From Trichaptum fuscoviolaceum (taxonomy: Eukaryota; Basidiomycota; Agaricomycetes; Hymenochaetales; Trichaptaceae): a stretch of DNA of 64,000 bases. The notes under the pieces were generated by a model that saw only the letters and a program-made list of their open reading frames with translations, was not told where the DNA came from and made no database searches. Position numbers and translations under genes: made by a program. The stretch spans positions 1,516,770 through 1,580,769 of the forward strand of contig CAJSYZ010000010.1 in assembly GCA_910574455.1 (NCBI GenBank), read 5' to 3'. Numbering within the stretch: position 1 is the stretch's first letter; every line of letters begins with the position of its first letter. Below, one piece after another: positions 55,631 through 64,000 of the stretch.

Positions 55631-56162
55631 CGACCCTCCACCCACAGAGATAAGCAAAGAACAAATCCTTAATGACCTTCGCACACTAGCAGCAGAAACT
55701 CCGACCAACCGTCAACCCACACTCATTTTCCACCTATTCAATTTCATCCATCAACAAGAAGAACCCAACACTCCACCGCTCAATCACCTCATCGATTTCA
55801 TCGATACTCTTCTCACCCATGCGACTCCACTACACCAGGCACACCTTTCGATAGGACTCTACATACTAATTCAAATGGTCAAGACAAATGACCTCGAAGG
55901 ATCAGTACAACTTCCGAATGGATTCCGATTCATTCACCGGCAACCGGCATCCGTTCAGACCTCCGAAACTTCTACTTCCAGAGATTCCACATCCCCTCCG
56001 CCCTTGGAACCTTTCTCTCCCGCATATAGTCCCACTACCTCCACGGAATCACTCACCAGTCACACTACCGACGACCCGGACTCAGACAAAGAGAACATCC
56101 CCACTCGACATGCCATTCAACTTCGACACCCCTATTCCGACGTTCGAAGCGCCCCCTTTTGA
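55605..56162 (+). CDS. Element B ORF4 (post-pol, unknown)
   Basis: 185 residues, +1 frame, starting within the end of ORF3. The core TLIFHLFNFIHQQEE, HLIDFIDTLLTHATPLHQAH and LSIGLYILIQMVK is helical, followed by a Ser/Thr/Pro-rich acidic tail (PLEPFSPAYSPTT). A ORF4 has the same plan (LFYFVFKDDHPDKEPLDILI; RYALQLYALLEFYKI; LEPFSPNPSP). Function unknown. Confidence 0.65.
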   Translation: MPSPQPLRDDPPPTEISKEQILNDLRTLAAETPTNRQPTLIFHLFNFIHQQEEPNTPPLNHLIDFIDTLLTHATPLHQAHLSIGLYILIQMVKTNDLEGSVQLPNGFRFIHRQPASVQTSETSTSRDSTSPPPLEPFSPAYSPTTSTESLTSHTTDDPDSDKENIPTRHAIQLRHPYSDVRSAPF

Positions 56163-56559
56163 CGCTGAAGAAAACCTCGCAGCCACTGACCCCGGACCTC
56201 TACTACCAGCTGAGGATAATGATCCCCTCTGGGTAACAGGCTGGGGCAATCATGCAAACGATTGGCAAAACGGAGCATGGCACCCGCAACTGACACCCGC
56301 ACACCCGGAAAACGACTACCCCTCCCCTCCGCCCTCTCCCACTCTACCCCCTCTCAGTCCCTTCGACCTCGTCCGGCATTATATCTTTGACCCCTCCCAC
56401 TCCGACTATATCAAACATCCGCCGACTCAAGACTCTCAATCCCCATCCCCAACTCACCACCCCTCGTCCTCCGCCGCACATTCTTCACTCCGGAGTACGC
56501 CACCCCGATTCTACAAGCCCTACACATCCTCCTCGACCTCCCCTACGTCCCCTGGATAG
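56110..56559 (+). pseudogene. Element B ORF5 (post-pol), broken by frame changes
   Basis: Starts MPFNFDTPIPTFEAPPFD like A ORF5 (MPFNFNTPIPTYQLPPSE). After FDLVRHYIFDPSHSDYI the homology to A continues first in one other frame (NIRRLKTL) and then in a third frame (RRTFFTPEYATPILQALHIL ... DPICVCSCCRYCPVH) ending at about 56,663. Two indels between about 56,400 and 56,450 therefore break the gene. The conserved cysteine cluster lies outside the nominal frame. Confidence 0.65.
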
Positions 56560-56665
56560 GCCGACGCGTTCGACACGTAGGAACACCGCATCGACACTTT
56601 GTAGCTTACGACGAAGACCCCATCTGTGTCTGCAGTTGTTGCAGGTATTGCCCCGTTCACTAACA

Positions 56666-57574
56666 ATGCCAGCTATCCGCAACACTCGTCAAGGACTTCC
56701 GAACCGCGTTTTTCGAACCCCTCATCCTCGAAATGTCAAACCAACGCGACAGCGATTCATTGACGGCACCCTTCCTCCTCCCGATCTCGAGCAACTTCTA
56801 CCCGGCATCACCTTCCAACAGACACTACAGACACGACGACAATGTGCAGCTACGCTTCTGCATAATGGCAAACTTCGCGACCTCACTCAGAATGTCACTG
56901 TCAGCCCCCTTCCCCATATTGTCTACACCACTCAGCAAATGTATGACATTTTGGAGACGATGCTGGATCTGTTTGAGAGCAGTCGACGATCGCAACAGAA
57001 GGTTGACACCTTTGAACATCAGGAACTAGTACGTCGTTTGAATCAGGTTCTTATTACTCAACTCGAGAACCAGTTCAACGAATTCGAATTTCAATTGCTC
57101 CTTTCTTCGGAGATCGTTAACGGAAAGGTCAACGTCCCCACCGACCCGGAACCACAACCCATGGCCGATCCCTCCCCTCTCGAGCTCACTCCGCAGGCTG
57201 CGCCCGACGCATATCACGAGCAGCTACATGTCCCGATCTTTGACCTAGATCGACTCCATGACTTCGAAACCGCTCCGCCGCCGCCTAGCCCTCATCAACA
57301 GCTCTATCTCCCTACAGAGGAAGAACTTGAGACGATCAACCAGGAACTTCAGGACCTTGCCATTCCTGAATTACCCCTCATGGCTCCGCCCGACATAACA
57401 ATACAGCCGCCTTCGCCGCCATACATTGTCAACACTCCTCGACCGGAAGACTTCACTTCGCCACCATCATACGCCCCCATCGACTGGACCGACCCCTATT
57501 TCCTTTCAATGTATCGACTCTTCCTTAATAACTTTGATTTCTCTCAGACAGTCACCAATGTACCCAGCGCTTGA
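56666..57574 (+). CDS. Element B ORF6 (post-pol, unknown)
   Basis: 302 residues. Starts MPAIRNTRQGLPNRVFRTP, then CAATLLHNGKLRDLTQNV, QMYDILETMLDLFESSRRS and HQELVRRLNQVLITQLENQF with NEFEFQLLLSSEI (all matched in A). A long Pro-rich acidic C-terminus includes PPSPPYIVNTPRPEDF (A has SPPYVVYTPRPNE). Helical, no membrane segment. Likely a structural or accessory protein; function unknown. Confidence 0.65.
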   Translation: MPAIRNTRQGLPNRVFRTPHPRNVKPTRQRFIDGTLPPPDLEQLLPGITFQQTLQTRRQCAATLLHNGKLRDLTQNVTVSPLPHIVYTTQQMYDILETMLDLFESSRRSQQKVDTFEHQELVRRLNQVLITQLENQFNEFEFQLLLSSEIVNGKVNVPTDPEPQPMADPSPLELTPQAAPDAYHEQLHVPIFDLDRLHDFETAPPPPSPHQQLYLPTEEELETINQELQDLAIPELPLMAPPDITIQPPSPPYIVNTPRPEDFTSPPSYAPIDWTDPYFLSMYRLFLNNFDFSQTVTNVPSA

Positions 57575-57578
57575 ACCC

Positions 57579-57668
57579 CTTATTGGTCTTAACTTGACCC
57601 TATAGCGACTGATATTTATCTTTCTCTTACGCTTTTACTTATTGATCTTAACTTGATCCTATAGCGTT
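57579..57668 (+). repeat. 27-bp direct repeat before the 3' LTR of B
   Basis: TTATTGGTCTTAACTTGACC and TTATTGATCTTAACTTGATC, both followed by CTATAGCG, about 61 bases apart. Position next to the LTR suggests a cis-acting region, but no function is shown. Confidence 0.5.
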
Positions 57669-57740
57669 GTACCTTTCTTTGAAATTCTCGCATTCGCATT
57701 CTTATGCTACTACGGAATTTCAATCTTAGTGACAGGGTAT

Positions 57741-58289
57741 TGTTACGCATCAAGCTGCTTACCCTTGTTTACACATTGTTTATGTTCCCCCTCATCTTTT
57801 TCTCTCACCCTTTCTACCTGCATGTGCGTACACACATTGCATCATTCTTTCATCATCGACTCCACACTCCGATGGCTCCACTCGCTCCACCTTCACTCCG
57901 AGAGCCCCAGAGACTTCCACTCCAATGATACATCATTCTACTCCACTCTACTCCACCTATGCTCCGATCTGACATCATCCTCCATTAATTAGAGCCACTA
58001 TGACGGACTCACTCCACTTCTGACCCGCGATGATGTAGTTTCATTCCTTGCTCCACTCTATTGTTCTCTGTAGTATATAAGGCCATGTACATAGCGCCCC
58101 AGGATGACACTTAAGTCAATCCTCCTATAGTCTTTTACAATCACGTACCAAAGACTCTGTTCACCCACGACTTCCGGTATAGAGACCCTCACAAAGCGGA
58201 CCCTTTATACTGTACTTGCTACTTCACCCAACAACGCTTTGGTCACTTATCATTTCCGTGATAAGTCCATCGAAGCCGTGAACGTAACA
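57741..58289 (+). repeat. 3' LTR of element B
   Basis: Same length as the 5' LTR; the difference noticed is CCCTCTATAC versus CCCTTTATAC near the 3' end. Confidence 0.95.
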
Positions 58290-60737
58290 GGTTTTGATCA
58301 CTGACGCGTTTGCAACGCGATAATTTCGCTACTGGGGCCTAGCCCCTCATAATTTGATATCAAATAGCTTCTAGCTAGTACTATAGGTTAATCTTTTTTA
58401 TTTGCAATATGACGTCGCCGTTAAATTACAATTAATGTTGCGACACTGCGCGAAGGTAAGCGCCGGCGCTTACTAGTATGGTGGCGCGCGCGCGCGTCGT
58501 CCTTGTCCTTTTCTCCTACTTTCACGACGAGTACGTCGTTTTCTCCCTTTACACTCTCATTATTCTTCTTTCTTCTTCTTCAAATCGTTTCGGAGTTTTC
58601 GCAATGCAAGTATGCTGGCCGCAGAGGAGTAAGAAGGCCGTAAATGGGCCAGGTGCGTCACTCCGAATCCTGCACTTCTTGCCGTTCAATGCTAATCTTT
58701 CTTATAGGTGCAGCGCAAGCAAGCATGCGGCGCGAACCTTCTCCCTCATCTTCATTACGAGGACGCTAACAACAGCCGGTCGCAGTCCATTCCCGTCGTT
58801 CCCCCGCTCTCCCAAACTCTGAGGACAACAACCGCAACAACTGCAGCGCCGTCAGCGAAAACCTGGTCAACAGTCGTACAGAGGCTCTATCACACATTAT
58901 TGCAAGAGGTTTCTTCCCTTCCTTGTCCACCTCGACACAACCAACAACTACTTTGATGCTCCGCGGTCCGAGTATCCAAACCTTATCAAGGCGGTTATCG
59001 GGCAATCGCTAGCGATTGCAACACCAGCTACTGGCGGCTCTGTCACATTATTGCAAGAGATTTCTTCCCTTCCCTGGTCTGCCTTGACGCAACTAATACC
59101 TTGATGCGCGACATTCAGAGGATCCAAACCTTATTAATGCGTCTGTCAGGCGATTGCAAGTGATTACAACACCAGCTACTGTGAGATACCAGCCACAGCA
59201 ACCACGCTACGGCCACCTTCGTCCGCAGGCCCTTCAGATACACCTCTGCACCCCACCACCGGTCCTAGCAGCGAGAGACCCCAGAAGCCTGCTCGGTATG
59301 ACCCGACGAACATCAGCCTTGATGATTCTCAAGCTTGGTACACGTCTGAGGACAACGCAAGCTTCACGCAAATGTTACATGACGAGAACGAGAGGTTAAA
59401 CCTAGTATGTTTGTTCTCTTTCTCTTGTATCTAAATTATGTATATTATTACCTTAATACAATATTTAATATATATACATTCGAAACATAGAGAAACTGTG
59501 TGCAAGGAGCGAATTATTTCATTTAAATATGTTGTCGAAGTTGTCCTTCGACACATTTGTCTCCTCGAGGTCGTGCCCGGCGATTCCCGGACCATTTGTC
59601 CGAGGCATCGCCGGACATTGTTTTCTCTCAATATTAAAACACAAACTCGAGAAAATCTCAGGCACACTATACGATGCAAGAGAGACAAATGTAAAGTAAA
59701 TTATCATATTTATTTTAATAGCATTTAGGTACTTTGTTGTTGTGTAACAAGCAAAACAGTGATAACAAGTGCTGTTCCAGCAGTATTTATTCATTTGTAT
59801 ATTTTTTAGTGTAACTGATACTTCCATTATTTGCAGAATAGATTCCCTTTACACTATATAGAAGTATCAAAAAGAACTTTGGTGATAGGTAGAGTGGAAG
59901 TGGTTGAACTCGAAAGTGGTGTTTTGAATACACCACTTCGAGTGAAACTTGTACACATGTGTTCGACTTTCGGATACATTTGTGTACTTCACAAGTGTTT
60001 TTCTTATAACTTTTATTCTAACGACTGATTATGCTTTATTAGCATGTGTAGTATAGCTATGTAGCATAGATTTATTTTTTGCTCGGCATTAATATAGTGT
60101 AATTAGCTGCGAATGTTGAAATTTGACCCAAAAGTGCACAAAATGGCCACTTTTGGGGATTATCTGATTTTTATAGCCTCTTAAAGGACGCCGTTAAATA
60201 TGAAACATTTGTGAGAGCGTTAAAAAGGCACATAAAGTAAGACAGTAAATTGCTGAAGTGATCCGAGCAATGGGAAGTATAAGAAAAATCAAAGAATCGG
60301 AACAAATATGCATGAATCATGCATTTCTAGTGTAGTCACTACTTTTCACCTTTTGTAGCTCCCATTGTAGCCTTCTTGTTTTTTGTTTACATACATTAGC
60401 ATACAATCAAGATAATACAAAATTGTGCCTGAGCTCAAAGTGTTTATCTAAAATTCAGAGTGCATGTTATTCATATGTTTGAAGGAGAAAAAAAGTCTGA
60501 GACATACCATATATGGTAATTTCACGCGATTCTCAGGGTCGTGGCGCGCAATCTGCACGCACGAACGTCGTCGTCGTCTTTCTCTCTTTCAAGTTCTTCT
60601 TTGTTCTTCAAGCGCAGTTATGGACGACGGGCAAGAAGGTGTTTGCTGCGCGCAAACGCCGTCTTGCCTCTGCTTCCGCAGCCTCTTCGCCTATCGGGCG
60701 TGAGCTGTTCAGATGCGCTCGCAAGCGCAGCTTTCCA
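58290..60737. other. Interior of element D, right part
   Basis: No transposase frame recognised. Holds a 151-bp tandem duplication (58,893-59,182), an AT-rich part (59,400-60,530) with hairpins, and two promoter-like GCGCGC/pyrimidine-rich stretches (about 58,480 and 60,540). Confidence 0.5.
58893..59182. repeat. 151-bp tandem duplication in element D
   Basis: Both units begin CACATTATTGCAAGAG and continue TTTCTTCCCTTCC, and both contain GCGATTGCAA/GATTACAACACCAGCTACTG. Units start at 58,893 and 59,044. Confidence 0.6.
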
Positions 60738-60949
60738 GACCTCGAGTCATACTCCTACGACCTCCGCAACTCTTTGAACGACGAGAAGCTACAGTTTCAA
60801 GCCCGATGACAAGTCTAAGCTAGGCATTGCAGTCAACGAGATGATCTCATGGCTCGACGCCTCGCATGAAGCATCGAAGCAGGCGTATTGGGAGAGGCAG
60901 AAGACTCTCAAGGGCGTTGTGAACCCCATCATGCAGAATTCTACTCAGG
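60738..60949 (+). pseudogene. Captured Hsp70 C-terminal fragment
   Basis: DLESYSYDLRNSLNDEKLQ, then after a one-base frame change FKPDDKSKLGIAVNEMISWL, DASHEASKQAYWERQKTLKG and VVNPIMQ. This matches the alpha-helical lid region of cytosolic Hsp70 (LESYAYNLRNSL ... WLDASQEASKEEY ... NPIMQ). A splice-acceptor-like TTTCCAG precedes it, and a donor-like CAGGTGCGT follows. Nucleotide- and substrate-binding domains are absent, so it is a fragment carried by element D. Confidence 0.8.
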
Positions 60950-61770
60950 TGCGTGCGGTATGTTATCTGGTGCGTCAGATTTGACTGACAGTGACAATTA
61001 TTTCCTTGCAGTTACGCCGTAATCCGGTGAGCTGTGCGTGATAGACGCTTTCGAGCTCTACGTTCTCTTCCCTTTTCTTAGACTCATCACCCCTTCGCCT
61101 TCCTTCCGCACACATCCTCGTACCCACTCGACGGCGACGAAGACCGCGGCTGGGGCTGGTGAGCCTACTAACCAACTTCGATTCACCGAACTAAGTCGGC
61201 CTATCCTCAAGCAGATCCTCCGCAAGCAGACCATCTTCCTCAACCTCAACCTCACCGCAAACGAAATCGAGCTGAGCATCCGTGCCGAGGACGTGAAGGT
61301 CGTCGACTTCGAACCGATCGCCCGCAGGGACAAACAGCCGCAGCGCTTTTGGGAGGGAGAAGCAACGGCCCGCGCGCCGCGCTTCTCCTCACCTGCGGTG
61401 CGCTCATATGGCTGTTTCTTTGTGCCTGGGGCCGGCCAGAGGATAGCGGGCCTGACGTGCCACGGTTGCGCACGACCGCACCCCTGGTGGGTGCCAGAAC
61501 GGGGCGCGCTATTCCCCGCCGCGTGCGCGCGCGCACAAGGCCGCCGCGCGCACCGCCCTAGCGCGTGCTTCATTGTATTTAAAGTATGTATTTGAAATGG
61601 TAGATAGTGCCTGGACCGTAGTCCAGGCACTCTAAATTAGAATATAATCTATATTTCAAATGAGTACGAGGCCCTGCTGTCCTGCCGGGCAAAGCCCTGA
61701 CAAGGCTGCGTCGGCACGCACGGCCCAGGCAGAGCTGAAAGGCAGAACGAGCTGCCGAAAGCCTGCCGAA
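60950..61770. other. Element D, right end
   Basis: GC-rich frames (for example NQLRFTELSRPILKQILRKQ) look like a further captured exon but are not recognised. A GCGCGCG-rich part at 61,480-61,560 and a short hairpin CCTGGAC...GTCCAGG at about 61,610 precede the terminal repeat. Confidence 0.4.
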
Positions 61771-61835
61771 GTTATCGCGGTAACTTCAGAAACGGGTTGC
61801 GATAATTATCGCATATCTATAAGATTATTAGTTGG
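61771..61835 (-). repeat. Right terminal inverted repeat of D
   Basis: Reverse complement of the left repeat with three mismatches. Followed by TA at 61836-61837. Confidence 0.85.
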
Positions 61836-61837
61836 TA

Positions 61838-62062
61838 CTGGTGCTCTTTCTCATCTGGTACATCTTCCCAGAACGCCGACCTACCACCTTCTGGATACAC
61901 GATCTAGAACTACACTATCTAGGACGAAGCACTCATATTTACGTTGGCCTCGGGCCGAATAATGAGTTCTTCATCACAGGAGTCGATCCCACCTCTCATT
62001 TCCAGCTTAGTGGAACGCCAGCTGACGGAACTCCAAGTGATAGTGAACCAGTCATCGCATGA
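61838..62062 (+). pseudogene. Element A ORF3, 3' part, after element D
   Basis: Continues the frame of 35154-35264: LVLFLIWYIFPERRPTTFWI, then HIYVGLGPNNEFFITGV, matching B ORF3 GPNNQFIIT. Confidence 0.65.
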
Positions 62063-62639
62063 CGAACAGATTATTCTCAATTCTCATCTGTTCTATTTTG
62101 TGTTTAAGGACGATCATCCTGATAAGGAACCATTGGACATACTCATCCCAGACATCAATAACCGCATCCGAAACGCCCCTGGTCCGACCAAAGTGAGATA
62201 CGCACTCCAGCTGTATGCACTCCTCGAGTTCTATAAAATCACCATCGAAAAACTTCGTGACCACAAGCAAGAGCAACCTCTCACCTCTAGCACCCCCCTG
62301 GAATCCCAGCAGACTCCACCACCTCCGACACCCAGTCCTATCGACTCCCTGCCAGACCTCGAACCCTTTTCTCCCAATCCTAGCCCCATCCCAACAACAG
62401 TCAACCCCCGGGACATCTTCTCCCCCTCTCTGGCAACCAGCACCCCCTTTACCTTCACCACTACGAATTACAGCGACGACACACTTGTCAACGCCTCCAC
62501 CAACTCCGACTCACCCTCCTCCTCCTCCTCTTCCTCAACCGACTACGACAACGCCGACAGTAACCCCCGATTTTTGTTCGCATCCGTATTTCCCATATTT
62601 TTACAAAGGTCCCACCTCGACCAGACAGACCTTGTTTAA
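61962..62639 (+). CDS. Element A ORF4 (post-pol, unknown)
   Basis: 225 residues. MSSSSQESIPPLISSLVE, a helical core (LFYFVFKDDHPDKEPL; RYALQLYALLEFYKI), then a Ser/Thr/Pro tail with LEPFSPNPSPIPT. Same frame relation to ORF3 as in B. Confidence 0.65.
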   Translation: MSSSSQESIPPLISSLVERQLTELQVIVNQSSHDEQIILNSHLFYFVFKDDHPDKEPLDILIPDINNRIRNAPGPTKVRYALQLYALLEFYKITIEKLRDHKQEQPLTSSTPLESQQTPPPPTPSPIDSLPDLEPFSPNPSPIPTTVNPRDIFSPSLATSTPFTFTTTNYSDDTLVNASTNSDSPSSSSSSSTDYDNADSNPRFLFASVFPIFLQRSHLDQTDLV

Positions 62640-62682
62640 TTCCCCACCTACCCCCAGACCCAGAACTATTCCTTTACCTTCT

Positions 62683-63366
62683 ATGCCTTTCAATTTTAAC
62701 ACTCCCATTCCGACATATCAACTACCGCCTTCTGAAACACCTGAACAACGTCTTGCAGCCACTGCCCCCTTTTTCTATCCCTCCCCCTTAAAATTTGATT
62801 TCCTTGACGAAGAAGAAGAAGAAGAACTCCAGCCTGAACCAGCCAACTCGGAATTCGGTTCCAACCTTTGGTCCCTCCCGGCCGACGAACCTGGTTGGAA
62901 CGCCGACGACTGGCCCACCACTTACCTCCTCCGACACAACACTGTCACCGGACCCCTCCAGTACCCCTCACCTCCACCAAGCCCACGCCCCACCCACCCT
63001 CAGTACGGCCCTCTTGGTCCTGTCGATCTGGTACAACACTATCTGTTCGATCCGAAGCTCACCCCCCACGTCAACGTTGAACGACTTCGACGTTGCTCAC
63101 CATTCCCGGAACTCGTGAAGTTAGTGCTTAGGCACACTTTCTTCAACCCAGAGCACGCCCCCCCTCTTCTACTTGGTCTCAAAATCGTCCTTGACCTTCC
63201 GTACACGCCCTACATCACCCGGAGAATTCGACACAAAGGATCTTTGCACGCTCACTTCGCACCCTACCCAGGAGACCCCTTCTGTACTTGTGAGTGCTGC
63301 CTGTATTGTCCCCTTCACCATGCCGCCCATCCGAACCCGGCGCGGAACTCTCACGAAGGAGAATAG
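62683..63366 (+). CDS. Element A ORF5 (post-pol, Cys-rich motif)
   Basis: 227 residues and apparently intact. MPFNFNTPIPTYQLPP, an acidic stretch (DEEEEEELQPEPA), FDPKLTPHVNVERL, LRHTFFNPEHAPPLL and DLPYTPYITRRIRH. Near the end is DPFCTCECCLYCPLHH, matched by DPICVCSCCRYCPVH in B. The C-x-C-x-C-C-x-x-C-P-x-H cluster could bind zinc. Function unknown. Confidence 0.7.
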   Translation: MPFNFNTPIPTYQLPPSETPEQRLAATAPFFYPSPLKFDFLDEEEEEELQPEPANSEFGSNLWSLPADEPGWNADDWPTTYLLRHNTVTGPLQYPSPPPSPRPTHPQYGPLGPVDLVQHYLFDPKLTPHVNVERLRRCSPFPELVKLVLRHTFFNPEHAPPLLLGLKIVLDLPYTPYITRRIRHKGSLHAHFAPYPGDPFCTCECCLYCPLHHAAHPNPARNSHEGE

Positions 63367-64000
63367 TCCCCCTCCTCCTCGTTGTCCGACCGAATCTCTC
63401 CTCCCAATCAGGCGTTTACCCTCACGGAACCCACTTGTCAACAGTACTCGGCCACACTCCTCCACAGTGGACTTCTTCCATATGTCCTTGACTCGACTCA
63501 GCGCCCCTTTCACCACTCAGTCTACACTCTCAACGTCATGCATGAACTACTTGCCCAATTGCAAGACTACATTGACCAGCATCGCGGCGGACATAAGCGA
63601 TTCAACTTTCGCTTCGTTCAAGTGATCATTCGTCGACTGAATCAAGTGATGATGGGACAACTAGCTGATGAGTTCACGGAGTATGAATTCGAACGTTTAC
63701 TGGCTTACACTCTAGACGATGGACACCTCGAAGGACCTCCTCGATTTGTTGACCCGGTACCCCTCCCTCCCCCATCACCGATTGCTCTACCCCCACCCGA
63801 GTTTCCCACAGCCTACCATGATCAAGAGAACATGCCTATCTTCGATCCAACAAAACGGAACGAGTTCGATGTTCAGAACGCACCCCAACAACCTTCGGAG
63901 CCTCAACAACCTCCAACCCCGGTTTCACCCCCTTATGTTGTATACACACCTAGACCGAACGAACATCCCTCTCCCCCACTCTATCGACCTGACCCCCAAC
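63320..64000 (+). pseudogene. Element A ORF6 (partial, frameshifted, runs off the window)
   Basis: Starts MPPIRTRRGTLTKENSPPPP inside the end of ORF5. From about 63,400 the similarity to B continues in another frame: SATLLHSGLLPYVLDSTQR, VQVIIRRLNQVMMGQLADEF, TEYEFERLLAYTLDD, later SPPYVVYTPRPNE. The frame change suggests decay. Confidence 0.6.

Larger units (their letters stand above)
35448..58289 (+). mobile_element. Element B: Ty3/gypsy chromovirus with two nearly identical LTRs, interrupted by E
   Basis: Two 549-bp LTRs (35448-35996 and 57741-58289), one mismatch noticed, flanked by the duplicated target GGTTT (35443-35447 and 58290-58294). The internal order matches element A: ORF1, ORF2, gag, pol, ORF3-ORF6. 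The E insertion (AATTC duplication) splits the gag N-terminal extension. About 10.9 kb without E, large for Ty3/gypsy. The near-identical LTRs indicate a recent insertion. Confidence 0.95.
35265..61835. mobile_element. Element D: TIR DNA transposon, TA target duplication, hosting element B
   Basis: 65-bp terminal inverted repeats (35265-35329 and 61771-61835) with three mismatches, starting CCAACTAATAATC. A TA dinucleotide flanks each end. Without B (35448-58289 plus one GGTTT) its own length is about 3.7 kb. No transposase is recognised in the residual sequence, which holds a captured Hsp70 fragment, a 151-bp tandem duplication and an AT-rich part with hairpins. This fits a non-autonomous, gene-fragment-carrying TIR element. 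TA duplication is usual for the Tc1/mariner and pogo groups, but family assignment is uncertain. Confidence 0.75.
27142..64000 (+). mobile_element. Element A: Ty3/gypsy chromovirus, interrupted, 3' end outside window
   Basis: The 5' LTR starts at 27142 and the host flank before it is GTCTA. Order: LTR, self-primer site, ORF1, ORF2, gag, pol (with chromodomain), ORF3, ORF4, ORF5, ORF6. ORF3 is split at a TA by element D, and A resumes at 61,838. Element A is homologous to element B throughout but clearly diverged. Its 3' LTR is not reached in this window. ORF6 appears frameshifted near 63,400, so A is probably no longer autonomous. Confidence 0.85.

Noticed and set aside
58478..58822. Frame in element D considered as a transposase
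   Set aside because: No DDE/DDD signature, low complexity, and not supported by splice structure.
61058..61630. 190-codon minus-strand frame in D
   Set aside because: GC-rich antisense frame with no recognisable motif.

Overview
The window comes from a filamentous basidiomycete, most likely an Agaricomycete. Genes are compact and intron-rich, with short (about 50-70 nt) GT-AG introns. Several protein families are typical of mushroom-forming fungi: a small secreted protein, an orphan multipass membrane protein and a type-I membrane protein pair. The mobile DNA is dominated by chromodomain Ty3/gypsy retrotransposons.

Positions 1-27.1 kb are host genes. In order they are: an orphan membrane protein; a 771-bp inverted-repeat element; a large two-RRM RNA-binding protein; a small secreted protein (minus strand); an XPG/FEN1-type nuclease (minus); an intron-containing tRNA-Asn; a GNAT acetyltransferase (minus); the NAC beta subunit EGD1/BTF3; a PAQR/haemolysin-III membrane protein; a tandem pair of type-I membrane proteins; a long gene-poor stretch with a decayed AP180/ANTH-like clathrin adaptor; and an F-box-like protein with an apparent frameshift.

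From 27,142 to the right edge the window is one nest of transposons, four levels deep. Element A (LTR at 27,142; 3' LTR outside the window) is a Ty3/gypsy chromovirus. A DNA transposon with 65-bp terminal inverted repeats (element D, 35,265-61,835, TA target duplication) sits inside one of A's post-pol reading frames. Inside D sits element B (35,448-58,289), a relative of A with 549-bp LTRs that differ at one noticed base and a GGTTT target duplication. Inside B's pre-gag region sits element E (38,293-50,197, AATTC duplication), a different chromovirus in a three-LTR tandem arrangement with two internal copies, each broken differently.

The most unusual content is the A/B family. Besides gag and pol, both members carry (i) pre-gag reading frames, one of which encodes what looks like a spare integrase H2C2 zinc-binding domain, and (ii) four small staggered reading frames (ORF3-ORF6) downstream of pol, in the env position. 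These have diverged in sequence but keep the same order and the same relative frames in A and B. ORF5 has a conserved cysteine cluster. Gag and pol are joined by a textbook -1 slippery heptamer. An 11-nt complementarity between the LTR and the primer site points to Tf1-like self-priming in both the A/B and the E families. Element D, apart from B, is about 3.7 kb, shows no recognisable transposase, and carries a captured fragment of a host Hsp70 gene.

All gene models were spliced by eye and no database search was possible. Family names rest on motif recognition.
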